Part shown: one piece after another, positions 38,602 to 50,390 of the stretch
Layout: every line of letters begins with the position of its first letter
Numbering within the stretch: the stretch's first letter is position 1
Assembly: GCF_947495925.1 (NCBI RefSeq)
Contig: NZ_CANMAU010000003.1
Coordinates: 434,001-498,000 of the forward strand
Length of the DNA stretch: 64,000 nucleotides
Origin: an uncultured Algibacter sp.
GTDB lineage: Bacteria > Bacteroidota > Bacteroidia > Flavobacteriales > Flavobacteriaceae
Direction: 5' to 3'
Program-made: the position numbers and the translations under genes
Notes under the pieces: model-generated
The model's database searches: none
Told to the model about the DNA's origin: nothing
What the model saw: only the letters and a program-made list of their open reading frames with translations

Positions 38602-39690
38602 TTAAAGATCCTTTGTGAGTTTTTTTACTATTTTATTATCAGAAAGAAACTCTTTTAAAATAACCTTTATGGCAGTATATGCAGGAACTGCCATGATGAG
38701 ACCTATAACTCCAAATAAAATGCCTGTTATGAGAATAATAAGAAATATTTCTAAAGGGTGTGATTTTACACTTTTGGAGAATATAATGGGTTGACTTCCA
38801 AAGTTATCTACCAATTGACCAATACCAAATACTACTAATACCCATAAGGTTTTAGGTACTATCACTTCGCTAAATGATTCACCAAGGTGACTTGTCATGG
38901 TTAGAGTAAGCATTAGTCCGGCACCTATAACTGGGCCTACATAAGGAATTAAGTTAAGCAGAGCGCATAAAAAGGCAATTACAATTGGATTTTCTACACC
39001 AACAATAAGTAATCCTATGGTGTATATTATGAATAGAATAAGTATTTGAAATATTAGCCCAACAAAGTACCTTGATAATAAATCTTTTATCTTATTCGAT
39101 GAGTTTTTCCATCGTGATTCTTTATTATCAGGGACTACCGTTAAAATTATATTTTCGAAAAGCTTACTGTCTTTTAAAAAGAAAAAGGAAATAAAAAGTA
39201 CAGAAAAAAGACCGATACTAAAACTTCCTAAACCACTAATAAATGAGTTTAAAAACACAGGTATATGTGATAAGTCCAGTTCGGAAAGCCAACTGGAGGT
39301 ATTCAGAGATTTTTCAATGTTAATATGGTACAAATTAAAATAGGTAACAATCTCTTTATAAAGGTTTTCAACATTTACTTGTAATTCGTTGATATTTAAT
39401 AGTGAAAGGTTTTTTCCTTGCAATATTATTAATGGGATAAATAAACCAATCAAACCTAAGAATAAGCCTAGTAGTACGAACATAGTTACTACAACAGCAA
39501 TAGTATTTTTAAATTTTAAGCGTTGTTCTAAAAACTTTACAATGGGTCTCCCAATTAATGAAATTACCGCTGCAATAGCTATATAGCCAATTACAGACTG
39601 AATTCTGTATAAGAAGAAAAGAAATATAGAGACACCTAAAATAATTGCTACAGATTTTAGTATGCCGTTGGTTATTGTTTTAGAATCCAA
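38602..39690 (-). CDS. AI-2E family transporter (PerM/TqsA-like)
   Basis: 362 residues, about 8 transmembrane helices with the conserved family order: an N-terminal double helix, a soluble middle segment (about 110-145, helical), then helix pairs containing FLKDSKLFENIIL, SRYFVGLIFQILILF, ENPIVIAFLCALLNLIPYVGPVIGAGLML and FLIILITGILFGVIGLIMAVPAYTA. The PYVGP motif is the family hallmark. Members export autoinducer-2, ions or other solutes; the cargo cannot be told here. Same-strand with the THUMP-like methyltransferase. Confidence 0.9.
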   Translation of the reverse strand: MDSKTITNGILKSVAIILGVSIFLFFLYRIQSVIGYIAIAAVISLIGRPIVKFLEQRLKFKNTIAVVVTMFVLLGLFLGLIGLFIPLIILQGKNLSLLNINELQVNVENLYKEIVTYFNLYHINIEKSLNTSSWLSELDLSHIPVFLNSFISGLGSFSIGLFSVLFISFFFLKDSKLFENIILTVVPDNKESRWKNSSNKIKDLLSRYFVGLIFQILILFIIYTIGLLIVGVENPIVIAFLCALLNLIPYVGPVIGAGLMLTLTMTSHLGESFSEVIVPKTLWVLVVFGIGQLVDNFGSQPIIFSKSVKSHPLEIFLIILITGILFGVIGLIMAVPAYTAIKVILKEFLSDNKIVKKLTKDL

Positions 39691-39748
39691 TATTTATCGT
39701 TTTATAAAGTAAATCTAGTTATTTCAGATGAAAGGGAGAAATTCGAGA

Positions 39749-40249
39749 CTAAAGTAATTGCTTAATGGCTTCATATAAAGTAATATTTGCTGCTTGAACC
39801 ACATTCATACTACTGTTATGGCCATACATGTCTATATGAATAACATGGTTCGATTCTTTTAATATTGCATCTGATACTCCAAAACTCTCATCACCGATTA
39901 CAATGACTATTGGTTTTTTAGTGGAAAACATAAAAGTATGCAGCGGCTTACTCGTGCTTGTGATTTCCAAAGATATAATTTGATGCCCTGATGTTTTTAA
40001 GGTTTTTATAGTTTCCAATGCCGATTCGCATATGTTATATTCAACTACTTTTTCAGTAGACCTTGCTGTTTTTGCCATTTTCCGACCCAAGGTAATATCA
40101 GAACCACAGAGAATAAGTTTTTTAATGCCAAAAGCATCTGCAATTCTAAATAAACTTCCAATGTTAGGGGCGTTCGTAACATGATCGCAAACTAAGGTTA
40201 TTGGAAATTTACGTCGCTTGAAATTGGTGTTGTAGTGGGTGAGTTGCAA
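39749..40249 (-). CDS. TrmH family RNA methyltransferase
   Basis: 166 residues, SPOUT fold. Motif 1 NAPNIGSLFRIADAFGI (the N...R pair), motif 2 IVIVIGDESFGVSDAIL, motif 3 NSSMNVVQAANITLYEA are all present, so the SAM-binding knot is intact. The N-terminus starts at once with the catalytic domain, lacking the TrmH_N substrate-binding extension. It is a second SpoU-type enzyme in the window and probably has a different RNA target. Followed by the PerM-like gene, same strand. Confidence 0.92.
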   Translation of the reverse strand: MQLTHYNTNFKRRKFPITLVCDHVTNAPNIGSLFRIADAFGIKKLILCGSDITLGRKMAKTARSTEKVVEYNICESALETIKTLKTSGHQIISLEITSTSKPLHTFMFSTKKPIVIVIGDESFGVSDAILKESNHVIHIDMYGHNSSMNVVQAANITLYEAIKQLL

Positions 40250-40278
40250 TCTTCTATTTGTTTTACGGGTTTATAAAG

Positions 40279-40923
40279 CTAATTTTCAAAAGCATACTTT
40301 ACAATATTGGCACCCATTTTCAATGCTTTTTCTCTCATATCAGACGGGTCATTATGTATTTCTTGATCTTCCCAACCATCTCCTAAATCACTTTCATATG
40401 TAAATAATAAGATTAGTCGTTCTTCCTGGAAAATACCAAAAGCTTGAGGCCGTTTACCATCATGTTCATGTATTTTGGGTAAGCCTTTTGGGAATTTATA
40501 AACGATACTAAATATAGGATGGTTAGTTGGGATTTCTACCAATTCTTTATCAGGAAAGACCTTTTTAAGCTCCTTAGTAATATAGGGTTGCATACCATAA
40601 TTATCATCGATGTGTAAAAAACCTCCCGAGGTTAAATAGTTAGCTAAGTTTTCAGCATCAGATTCGCTAAAAAAAACATGGCCATGTCCAGTCATGTGTA
40701 TTAATGGAAACTGAAAAATATCAGGGCTACTAACTTCAACCGTTTTGGGCTTAGAGTCCAATTTAGTGTTAATATTCGTATTGCAAAACTTTATCAGGTT
40801 TGGTAATGCTGTAGGGTTGCCATACCAATCCCCACCACCTTTATATTTTAAAATAGCAAGTTCTTGGCTAAAAGAGAAAAGAGTGAAAACACAAAAAACA
40901 AATAAAGAAAATATTAACTTCAT
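40279..40923 (-). CDS. DUF4159 family secreted protein
   Basis: 214 residues with a signal peptide (MKLIFSLFVFCVFTLFSFS). DUF4159 is a flavodoxin/glutamine-amidotransferase-like alpha/beta fold of unknown function. Seen are the initial strand LAILKYKGGGDWYGNP, PLIHMTGHGHVFFSESDAENL, YLTSGGFLHIDDNYGMQ, and IHEHDGKRPQAFGIF, with conserved His and Asp suggesting ligand binding. In the periplasm by its signal. 8 bases downstream of rsmE; the order rsmE-DUF4159-trmH is probably one operon with 29 bases to trmH. Confidence 0.88.
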   Translation of the reverse strand: MKLIFSLFVFCVFTLFSFSQELAILKYKGGGDWYGNPTALPNLIKFCNTNINTKLDSKPKTVEVSSPDIFQFPLIHMTGHGHVFFSESDAENLANYLTSGGFLHIDDNYGMQPYITKELKKVFPDKELVEIPTNHPIFSIVYKFPKGLPKIHEHDGKRPQAFGIFQEERLILLFTYESDLGDGWEDQEIHNDPSDMREKALKMGANIVKYAFEN

Positions 40924-40931
40924 TGTAAAAT

Positions 40932-41651
40932 TTATTGCCCATTCAGGGTCTCATTTGTAAATGCTACAGAATGGCAGGCTACAATGGCAGCCGTTTCTGT
41001 TCGCAATCTAGTTTCTCCCAAAGTTACTGGAATAAAATTGTTTTTAGTTGCCAATTCAATTTCTTTAGGAGAAAAATCTCCTTCCGGACCTATCATTATA
41101 GTTATTGGGGTATTGGCTTTAATTTCTCCTTTTAAGGATTTTCTTTGCGTCTCTTCACAGTGAGCTATAAATAAGGAGCTACTAAATTCTTGGTTTATAA
41201 AAGACTTAAACGATAGTACATTATTTAATTTTGGCAAATAACAATTTAAAGATTGCTTCATTGCCGATTGCAAAATACGGTCAAAGCGTTCTGGTTTTAT
41301 AAATTTCCGTTCGCTATGGTCGCAAATAATAGGGGTGATGCTGTCAATACCTATTTCTGTAGCCTTTTCTAAAAACCATTCATATCGATCATTCATTTTT
41401 GTAGGAGCGACAGCCAGGTGTAAATTGTAGCTGCGTTTTGGTTGTATTTCCTTTGAAATAATTTGAGCCGTACATTTATTAATCTTTGCTAAGATGATTT
41501 CTGCAGAGAACAACCACCCTTTCCCATTAGTGATTATTAGGGTATCACCAGATACTTTTCTCAATACTTTTACAATATGTTTACTTTCTTCTTTCGGAAA
41601 AGTGAATTGTGCTGTGTTTTCTGTGATATCAGGATTATAAAAAAGTTGCAT
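40932..41651 (-). CDS. rsmE: 16S rRNA (uracil1498-N3)-methyltransferase
   Basis: 239 residues. The PUA-like N-terminus (MQLFYNPDIT, FPKEESKHIVKVLRK) precedes the SPOUT catalytic domain: LAVAPTKMNDRYEWFLEKATEIG, IGPEGDFSPKEIELA and LGETRLRTETAAIVAC, all diagnostic of RsmE. It methylates U1498 of 16S rRNA on the 30S subunit. In flavobacterial order it follows tsaD on the same strand with 22 bases between. Confidence 0.97.
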   Translation of the reverse strand: MQLFYNPDITENTAQFTFPKEESKHIVKVLRKVSGDTLIITNGKGWLFSAEIILAKINKCTAQIISKEIQPKRSYNLHLAVAPTKMNDRYEWFLEKATEIGIDSITPIICDHSERKFIKPERFDRILQSAMKQSLNCYLPKLNNVLSFKSFINQEFSSSLFIAHCEETQRKSLKGEIKANTPITIMIGPEGDFSPKEIELATKNNFIPVTLGETRLRTETAAIVACHSVAFTNETLNGQ

Positions 41652-41673
41652 GAAGCTAATATATAAATGAAAA

Positions 41674-42696
41674 TTATATTTTTAATCTGGCGGAAGCCAC
41701 AATATCTTGTTTAGAAAAATCATTGTTTAAGTATTTTAGGTAACCTACAATTGCAATCATAGCAGCATTATCTGTTGTAAACTCAAACTTTGGTATATAG
41801 GTTTTCCAACCAAACTTTTCCTCTCCATCTTTTAGAGCTTTTCTAATTCCAGAATTTGCTGAAACACCACCACCAATTGCAATTTGATTAACACCTGTTT
41901 TTTTTGTTGCTAATTTTAATTTATCAATTAAAATGCCAATGATAGTATACTGGATAGAAGCGCAAATATCATTTAGGTTTTCGGATATAAAATTAGGGTT
42001 TGCTTTTACTTCTCGTTGTATAAAATATAAAATGGCTGTTTTTAAACCAGAGAAACTAAAATTTAAACCATCAACTCTTGGCTTTGTAAATGTATAAGCT
42101 TTTGGATTTCCCAATTGTGCTCTTCGGTCTATTTCTGGGCCAGCAGGATAGCCTAATCCTAAAATTTTTCCACTTTTATCATATGCCTCACCAACGGCGT
42201 CATCAATGGTTTCGCCAATAACAGCCATATCAAAATAATCAGCGACTTTTACAATTTGTGTGTGTCCGCCAGAAATAGTCATTGCCAAAAATGGAAAACT
42301 AGGCTTTTCAAAACCTTCTTCGTCAATAAAGTGTGCCAAAATATGGGCTTGCATATGGTTTACATCAATTAAAGGGATGTTTAACCCAAAGGCTAATGAT
42401 TTAGCGAACGATGTGCCTACTAACAAACTGCCCATAAGCCCTGGACCTCTGGTAAAGGCAACAGCACTTAACTCTGATTTATCAACACCAGCTTGTTTTA
42501 GAGCTTGAGAGACTACGGGAACAATATTTTGTTGATGCGCTCTTGAAGCTAATTCAGGTACCACACCTCCATATTCTTCATGTATTTTTTGGCTGGCCAC
42601 AACATTGCTTAAAATACGACCGTTATGTATTACCGATGCTGCTGTATCATCGCACGAAGACTCAATTCCTAGAATATAAATATTTTGTGAAGACAT
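41674..42696 (-). CDS. tsaD: tRNA N6-adenosine threonylcarbamoyltransferase subunit TsaD
   Basis: 340 residues. With TsaB and TsaE it puts threonylcarbamoyl on A37 of ANN-decoding tRNAs. ASKHA fold signatures: GIESSCDDTAASV from residue 10, HMQAHILAHF with metal ligands His114 and His118, MTISGGHTQIVKV, and IAIGGGVSANSG, plus the last metal Asp in FTTDNAAMIAI. All conserved. It is divergent from tamB, a common flavobacterial neighbourhood. Confidence 0.98.
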   Translation of the reverse strand: MSSQNIYILGIESSCDDTAASVIHNGRILSNVVASQKIHEEYGGVVPELASRAHQQNIVPVVSQALKQAGVDKSELSAVAFTRGPGLMGSLLVGTSFAKSLAFGLNIPLIDVNHMQAHILAHFIDEEGFEKPSFPFLAMTISGGHTQIVKVADYFDMAVIGETIDDAVGEAYDKSGKILGLGYPAGPEIDRRAQLGNPKAYTFTKPRVDGLNFSFSGLKTAILYFIQREVKANPNFISENLNDICASIQYTIIGILIDKLKLATKKTGVNQIAIGGGVSANSGIRKALKDGEEKFGWKTYIPKFEFTTDNAAMIAIVGYLKYLNNDFSKQDIVASARLKI

Positions 42697-42865
42697 TAAT
42701 GAAATTTAGGCACAATAATTGTTAATTTTGAAAACGAATAAACGTCTTAATTTGGAGCTTTTATTTGTAAATGCAAATGTAGTTTATTCTTAATATAAAG
42801 TTATAACTTTAAGTCCTATCAAGAAGTTTTTTAAAATACTACTCAAAATAATAGGAATATTCCTG

Positions 42866-45800
42866 TTGTTATTCGTCATATTGGTGTTAGTACTGTCTAT
42901 TCCTTTTGTGCAAACTGGACTTGGAAATTATGCAACTAAAAAGCTTAATGAAGAGTTTAAAACCAATATTAATATTGATAAAATAAGCATGCAGTTCAAT
43001 GGAGATATTGAATTGAAAAAAATTTTAGTTAAAGATTATCAGAATGATACACTTATTGATATTGTTGAGTTAAATACTTCTATTCTTAATTTTAGTAATT
43101 TATCAAAAGGAGATTTAGTATTTGGCGATATTGATATCGAGGGGCTTATTTTTAATATTAAGACATACAAGGGTGAGAGAGACACTAATCTTGATTTTTT
43201 TGTAAACAAATTTGAGAGTGATAACCCTAGTGAAGAGAAAAGCACCTTTTTATTGTCATCAAGCGATGTGTCTATTTACGATGGAAAGTTTACGATGTCT
43301 GATGAAAATCTGCAGACTATTGAGTTGTTTAATTTTAGTGATTTAAATATAAATGCTACCAATTTTTTGATTTATGGAAGTGATGTAAGCATGCGCGTTA
43401 ATACATTAAATTTTATGGACAGCAGGGGTCTGAAAATGAAAAATTTAATGACCGACTTTTCATATACTTTAAGTGATATGACGTTTGCTAATCTTCAATT
43501 GCATACGCCTTCATCAGTTTTAAAAGGAGATTTACAGTTTTCATATAAGCGAGAAGATTTACAGTTTTTTACAGATAAGGTCGCAGTAAAGGCGAATTTT
43601 AAAGATTCTAATGTTAAGTTAGATGAGCTTAATGTCTTTTACAACGAGTTTGGGGTTAATCAATCTGCAAAATTTAGTGTCGATATATCAGGTACTTTAA
43701 ATGATTTGAAAACCAAAAATCTTAGATTAACGTCGAGTAGAAACACCAAAGTTTATGGTGATATACATTTTAAAAACCTATTTAACAAGGAGCCAGATAA
43801 TTTTTATATGAACGGTAATTTTAGAAATTTATCGTCAACATATAAAGATTTAAAAGCCTTATTACCCAATGTTTTAGGTGCATCTATACCAAAGGCGTTT
43901 GATAGCCTTGGCGAGTTTGGTATTGTTGGTACAGCCCAAATTACATCGTCAACGGTTGTTGCAGATATGAATATTAAAACTGAGTTAGGTTTTATTGATT
44001 CTAATTTAGAGATTAATAAAATTAATGATATCAACAATGCGTCTTACAAAGGAAAAGTAGTTTTAGAAGAATTTGATTTTGGTACGTTTTTAAACGACCC
44101 AAAAGTAGGATTTGGTTCTCTTAATTTAGATGTTAATGGAAAGGGGTTTACCGCTGAAAATTTGGACACGAAGGTTATCGGTGATGTTTTTCAATTAGAA
44201 TATAATGACTATAACTATAGTGGAGTTAAAGTTTCAGGGAACGTCATGGATAGAATTTTTGATGGAAATTTAATTGTTAACGATAAAAACCTAAGTCTAA
44301 ATTTTACGGGATTTGTTGATTTTTCAGAATATGTGAAAAAGTATGACTTTGAGGCTGTGGTAGATTATGCGAATTTGAATGCTTTAAATTTTGTAAAAAA
44401 AGATAGCATATCTATTTTTAAAAGTAGTGTTAGAATGAATATGAATGCCGGAAGTTATGATGATGCCTCGGGTAAAATAATTTTTAAAAATACCGTTTAC
44501 AAAAACGAAAATGACACATACAAATTCAATTCCTTTTATGCTGCCTCTAGGTTTGATGGCGATACACGATACGTCTCAATAAATTCTCCCGATATTATTG
44601 AAGGCGAACTAAAAGGTAAGTTTAGATTAAGAGATGTAAAAAAGCTTTTTGAGAACTCATTAGGTTACGTGTATTCAAATTATATTCCTAATAAAGTAGA
44701 TTCGGATCAGAATATAGATTTTAATTTCAAAATTTATAATAAGATTGTTGAAGTTATTTATCCTGATATTGAGTTGGGTAAAAATACATTTATTAGAGGC
44801 CGTGTTGAAAGTGATGAAAAACAGTTTAAGTTAACTTTCAAGTCTCCCAAAATTAAAGTGAACGAATATTTTGCTAATAATATTGAGCTTCAAGTAGATA
44901 ACAGCAATCCCGTATTTGATACTTATGTCGAGGTAGATAGTTTAAATACAAAATATTATAACGTTTCTAATTTTAATTTGATCAATGTTACTGTAAATGA
45001 TACGTTATTTATGCGTTCTGAGTTTAGTGGGGGTAAAAGAAATAAAGATGAATACAATTTGAACTTTTATCACACGATAAATCAGAAAAACGAATCGGTT
45101 ATTGGGTTTAGAAAATCAGATGTGACAATAAAAAATAATAAGTGGTTGATTAATGAAGATAATGACAGCCTACATAAACTCTCATTTGATAAAAAACTAA
45201 CAAAACTTGACATCCAAAGATTTAGAATTAATCACGGAAATGAAGAAATAACAATAAAAGGTTTCCTTAAGGATTCAACTCAAAAAGACCTTAAATTGAA
45301 TTTCACAGATGTTGATTTGCAAAAAATAACACCAGATATTGACAGTTTGAGGTTAGATGGAAATGTAAATGGAAAATTGGATGTTTTACAGCAAAATGGA
45401 AGTTATTTGCCTAACTCAAATATTGTTGTAGACAATTTTAAAGTGAATAAGTTCTTACTGGGGTCTTTTGATGCTAGCATTCAAGGAAATGAGTCTTTAA
45501 GCAATTATAAAGTTGATGCGACTATTAAAAATGATAATACAAATTCATTTAGTGCTACAGGAGATATTAATGTATTTGAAAACGAGTCTAATATAAATGT
45601 TACTTTGGCTTTTGATAAGTTTAACCTATTTCCTTTAAACCCTTTGCTAGATGGAGTGTTGTCAAATATACGAGGTACTGCATCTGGAGATGTTAAGGTG
45701 GAAGGTAACTTAAAAAAACCTGATATTAACGGTGAGCTGATTCTGAGTAAGGCCGGTTTAGGTGTGCCTTACCTTAATGTTGATTATGATTTTAATGATA

Positions 45801-47266
45801 AGGCATCTGTAAGCTTATATAATCAAACCTTTCAATTTAATGATATTCAAATTACCGATGTGAAGCATAAGTCTAAAGGTCGACTAAACGGCACTATAAG
45901 TCACATGAATTTTTCAAATTGGAGCTTAGGTTTGAATATTAATACATCAAGACTGTTGGTTTTAGATACTGAAGAATCGGAAGAATCCTTATATTATGGA
46001 ACAGGATTTATAGGAGGTAGAGCAAGTATTAGTGGACCAACAGAACAGTTGGTTATTAGCGTAATAGGGGTTACTGAACGCGGTACAGTTTTTAAAATAC
46101 CGCTAAACGATGCTACATCGTTTGGAGATAACACCTATATTCATTTTTTGACTAAGGAAGAAAAAAGAGCAAAGGAGGAAGGTATTGAGATTGTGGTTAA
46201 TGAAATAGAAGGATTAGAACTTGCTTTTGATTTAGATCTAACTGAAGATGCAGAAGTTGAATTAATTATAGATAAAAGTACAGGGCATTCGTTAAGAGGA
46301 AAAGGAAGAGGGGGTATTCTTGTTGAAATTAATACCAATGGGAAATTCAATATGTGGGGAGATTTTGCAGTATTTGAAGGTGTTTATAATTTTGCTTATG
46401 GTGGTATTATACGCAAACAGTTTATTGTGCAACCTGGAGGTACTATTGCTTGGGAAGGAGACCCTTTAAAGGCGCAAATAGATATGTTAGCTATTTATAA
46501 AACACAAGCAAATCCATCTCCTTTATTAGATAGTCCCATTAATAGAAGTATTCCTGTTGAGCTTCAAATAGCCTTGGTTGGAGATTTAGAGCAACCAGAA
46601 CCTGAATTTGATTTTGAATTTCCAAATGTGAATTCAACGATTAAATCTGAGTTGAATTATAGGTTGCAGACTCAAGAGGAAAAACAAAATCAAGCCTTGT
46701 ATTTAATCTCAACCAATTCATTTTCAGGAGCAGGAACTAATTTGAATATATCTGGTACTATTGCAGATCGACTTAACGGCATTGTAAATAATATTTTTTC
46801 CAATGGTGATGGTAAGCTAAATATAGGTCTTAATTATGAAGCTGGTCAAAACAACCCAGATTATCAAACCGATGATAGATTTGGATTTACACTTCAAACC
46901 CAAATAAGTGATCGAGTTTCTATTAACGGAAAAGTAGGTGTGCCTATTTCTGGACGAGGGCAAAGTCAGACCCAAACTGTAATAGCGGGAGATGTTGAAA
47001 TTTCATTTTTACTAAATGATGAAGGTACTTTAAGAGCTCAAGTTTTTAATAAAGAAAATAGCATTAGAAATTTTGGCGAAGATATTGGTTATACTCAAGG
47101 TATTGGAATTTCATATAGTGTGGATTTTGATACTTTTAAAGAGCTGCTTCAAAAGCTTTTTCAGAAACCTGATGACGATGATGAGATTGAAGAAGAAAAA
47201 ACTGATAAGACGAATGAAAGTGACCTTCCTGATTACATCACAATGAAGTCTTCCACAAAGAAATAA
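42866..47266 (+). CDS. tamB: Translocation and assembly module protein TamB
   Basis: 1466 residues from a TTG at 42866. One N-terminal transmembrane helix (FVILVLVLSIPFV) anchors it in the inner membrane; the rest is a very long series of beta strands (Taco-repeat groove) that spans the periplasm and moves phospholipid toward the outer membrane and/or assists beta-barrel assembly. The DUF490/TamB C-terminal domain is at about 1000-1400 (INTNGKFNMWGDFAVFEGVYNF, QVNAQLDMLAIYKTQ-like stretch). In-frame good sequence continues upstream (SPIKKFFKILLKIIGIFL), the basic N-terminus expected before the helix, but lacks ATG/GTG/TTG, so the true start may be a rare codon between 42794 and 42866. TamA is not in the window. 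Confidence 0.93.
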   Translation: MLFVILVLVLSIPFVQTGLGNYATKKLNEEFKTNINIDKISMQFNGDIELKKILVKDYQNDTLIDIVELNTSILNFSNLSKGDLVFGDIDIEGLIFNIKTYKGERDTNLDFFVNKFESDNPSEEKSTFLLSSSDVSIYDGKFTMSDENLQTIELFNFSDLNINATNFLIYGSDVSMRVNTLNFMDSRGLKMKNLMTDFSYTLSDMTFANLQLHTPSSVLKGDLQFSYKREDLQFFTDKVAVKANFKDSNVKLDELNVFYNEFGVNQSAKFSVDISGTLNDLKTKNLRLTSSRNTKVYGDIHFKNLFNKEPDNFYMNGNFRNLSSTYKDLKALLPNVLGASIPKAFDSLGEFGIVGTAQITSSTVVADMNIKTELGFIDSNLEINKINDINNASYKGKVVLEEFDFGTFLNDPKVGFGSLNLDVNGKGFTAENLDTKVIGDVFQLEYNDYNYSGVKVSGNVMDRIFDGNLIVNDKNLSLNFTGFVDFSEYVKKYDFEAVVDYANLNALNFVKKDSISIFKSSVRMNMNAGSYDDASGKIIFKNTVYKNENDTYKFNSFYAASRFDGDTRYVSINSPDIIEGELKGKFRLRDVKKLFENSLGYVYSNYIPNKVDSDQNIDFNFKIYNKIVEVIYPDIELGKNTFIRGRVESDEKQFKLTFKSPKIKVNEYFANNIELQVDNSNPVFDTYVEVDSLNTKYYNVSNFNLINVTVNDTLFMRSEFSGGKRNKDEYNLNFYHTINQKNESVIGFRKSDVTIKNNKWLINEDNDSLHKLSFDKKLTKLDIQRFRINHGNEEITIKGFLKDSTQKDLKLNFTDVDLQKITPDIDSLRLDGNVNGKLDVLQQNGSYLPNSNIVVDNFKVNKFLLGSFDASIQGNESLSNYKVDATIKNDNTNSFSATGDINVFENESNINVTLAFDKFNLFPLNPLLDGVLSNIRGTASGDVKVEGNLKKPDINGELILSKAGLGVPYLNVDYDFNDKASVSLYNQTFQFNDIQITDVKHKSKGRLNGTISHMNFSNWSLGLNINTSRLLVLDTEESEESLYYGTGFIGGRASISGPTEQLVISVIGVTERGTVFKIPLNDATSFGDNTYIHFLTKEEKRAKEEGIEIVVNEIEGLELAFDLDLTEDAEVELIIDKSTGHSLRGKGRGGILVEINTNGKFNMWGDFAVFEGVYNFAYGGIIRKQFIVQPGGTIAWEGDPLKAQIDMLAIYKTQANPSPLLDSPINRSIPVELQIALVGDLEQPEPEFDFEFPNVNSTIKSELNYRLQTQEEKQNQALYLISTNSFSGAGTNLNISGTIADRLNGIVNNIFSNGDGKLNIGLNYEAGQNNPDYQTDDRFGFTLQTQISDRVSINGKVGVPISGRGQSQTQTVIAGDVEISFLLNDEGTLRAQVFNKENSIRNFGEDIGYTQGIGISYSVDFDTFKELLQKLFQKPDDDDEIEEEKTDKTNESDLPDYITMKSSTKK

Positions 47267-47412
47267 AGCTTGTTTTTCGGTCATTTTGAGTTAATTAAGG
47301 TTTTATTTATCAACTAAAACGTTATAGTTTTTAAAGTCCTCTTAAAATATGATTTAAGTTATAGAAAAGTGGTTTTAGTTTAGTAATTTTACCCTAATAA
47401 ATAAAGAAATTA

Positions 47413-49421
<2,009 letters not shown>

Positions 49422-49440
49422 TATTAAATTATTAATACTT

Positions 49441-49490
49441 ACTCCACAGAACTATTGTGTTTATAACACAGTTTTCTGTGGAGTTTTTTT
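49441..49490 (+). terminator. Intrinsic terminator of pfkA-gapA
   Basis: ACTCCACAGAA (49441-49451) pairs with TTCTGTGGAGT (49474-49484), enclosing a second small hairpin TGTGTT-TAT-AACACA; a T-run follows. Confidence 0.9.
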
Positions 49491-49502
49491 ATCTTTAAAC
49501 TT

Positions 49503-50363
49503 ATGATTTTAATTGTTGATAGTGGTTCTACAAAGTCAGATTGGTTGGCTGTAGATAATAACGGAAATAAATTAATGGAAAAGGTTAGGACAAAAGGACT
49601 TAACCCAGCCATTTTGAGTGACAAAAAGCTAGGTAAAATAATTAGAAAAAGTAAAGATTTAAAGAAAAACAGGGAGATAGTAACGCATGTGTTTTTTTAT
49701 GGAGCTGGTTGTGGTACAGACAACGCTAGAGAGTTATTACATGGCGTGTTAAAAGAAATGTTTACGAATGCCCATATTGAAGTAAATGAGGATACTTTAG
49801 CTGCTGTTTATGCAACAATTAATAACCCAAAAGAAGCCGCCGTTGTTTGTATTTTAGGTACAGGCTCTAACTGCAGTTACTATGATGGTGAAAAATTACA
49901 TCAACGTGTTAAATCATTAGGGTATACACTAATGGACGATGCATCTGGTAACTATTATGGTAAACAATTAATTAGAGATTACTATTTTAATCATATGCCA
50001 GAGAATGTAAAAATTGCATTCGGAGCAAAATTTAATATGGATGCCGACTTTATAAAATACAATTTATATAAGCAACCTAGTCCAAATGCTTATTTGGCAA
50101 ACTTCGCAGAATTTATGTTCCTACATAAAGATTCAGAATATACTATAAACCTTATTAAAAACGGTATTAGAGTATTTGCGAAAAACATGATATTACAATA
50201 TAAGGAAGAATTGAAAACAGTACCTGTTCATTTTGCGGGGTCTATTGCTTTTTTCGCCCAAAAAGAGATTAAGGAAGTTGGAGAGGAAATGGGATTTAAG
50301 ATTGGCAATTTTGAGCGTAGACCAATTGATGGTCTCGTACCTTTTCATACCAGAGATTTGTAA
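49503..50363 (+). CDS. BadF/BadG/BcrA/BcrD-family kinase (N-acetylglucosamine kinase-like)
   Basis: 286 residues of the ASKHA ATPase fold. Phosphate-1 motif IVDSGSTKSDWLAVD at the N-terminus, AAVYATINNPKEAAVV and VCILGTGSNCSYYDG (phosphate-2), LGYTLMDDASGNYYGKQL, and VHFAGSIAFFAQ (adenosine-type) are all visible. The family includes eukaryotic-type N-acetylglucosamine kinases and BadF activators; the absence of a Cys pair for a Fe-S cluster favours a sugar kinase. The substrate is not proven. It starts 12 bases after the gapA terminator and precedes the tandem ABC protein by 27 bases. Confidence 0.85.
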   Translation: MILIVDSGSTKSDWLAVDNNGNKLMEKVRTKGLNPAILSDKKLGKIIRKSKDLKKNREIVTHVFFYGAGCGTDNARELLHGVLKEMFTNAHIEVNEDTLAAVYATINNPKEAAVVCILGTGSNCSYYDGEKLHQRVKSLGYTLMDDASGNYYGKQLIRDYYFNHMPENVKIAFGAKFNMDADFIKYNLYKQPSPNAYLANFAEFMFLHKDSEYTINLIKNGIRVFAKNMILQYKEELKTVPVHFAGSIAFFAQKEIKEVGEEMGFKIGNFERRPIDGLVPFHTRDL

Positions 50364-50390
50364 TTTTTAGATATTTAATTTTAATTTTTT

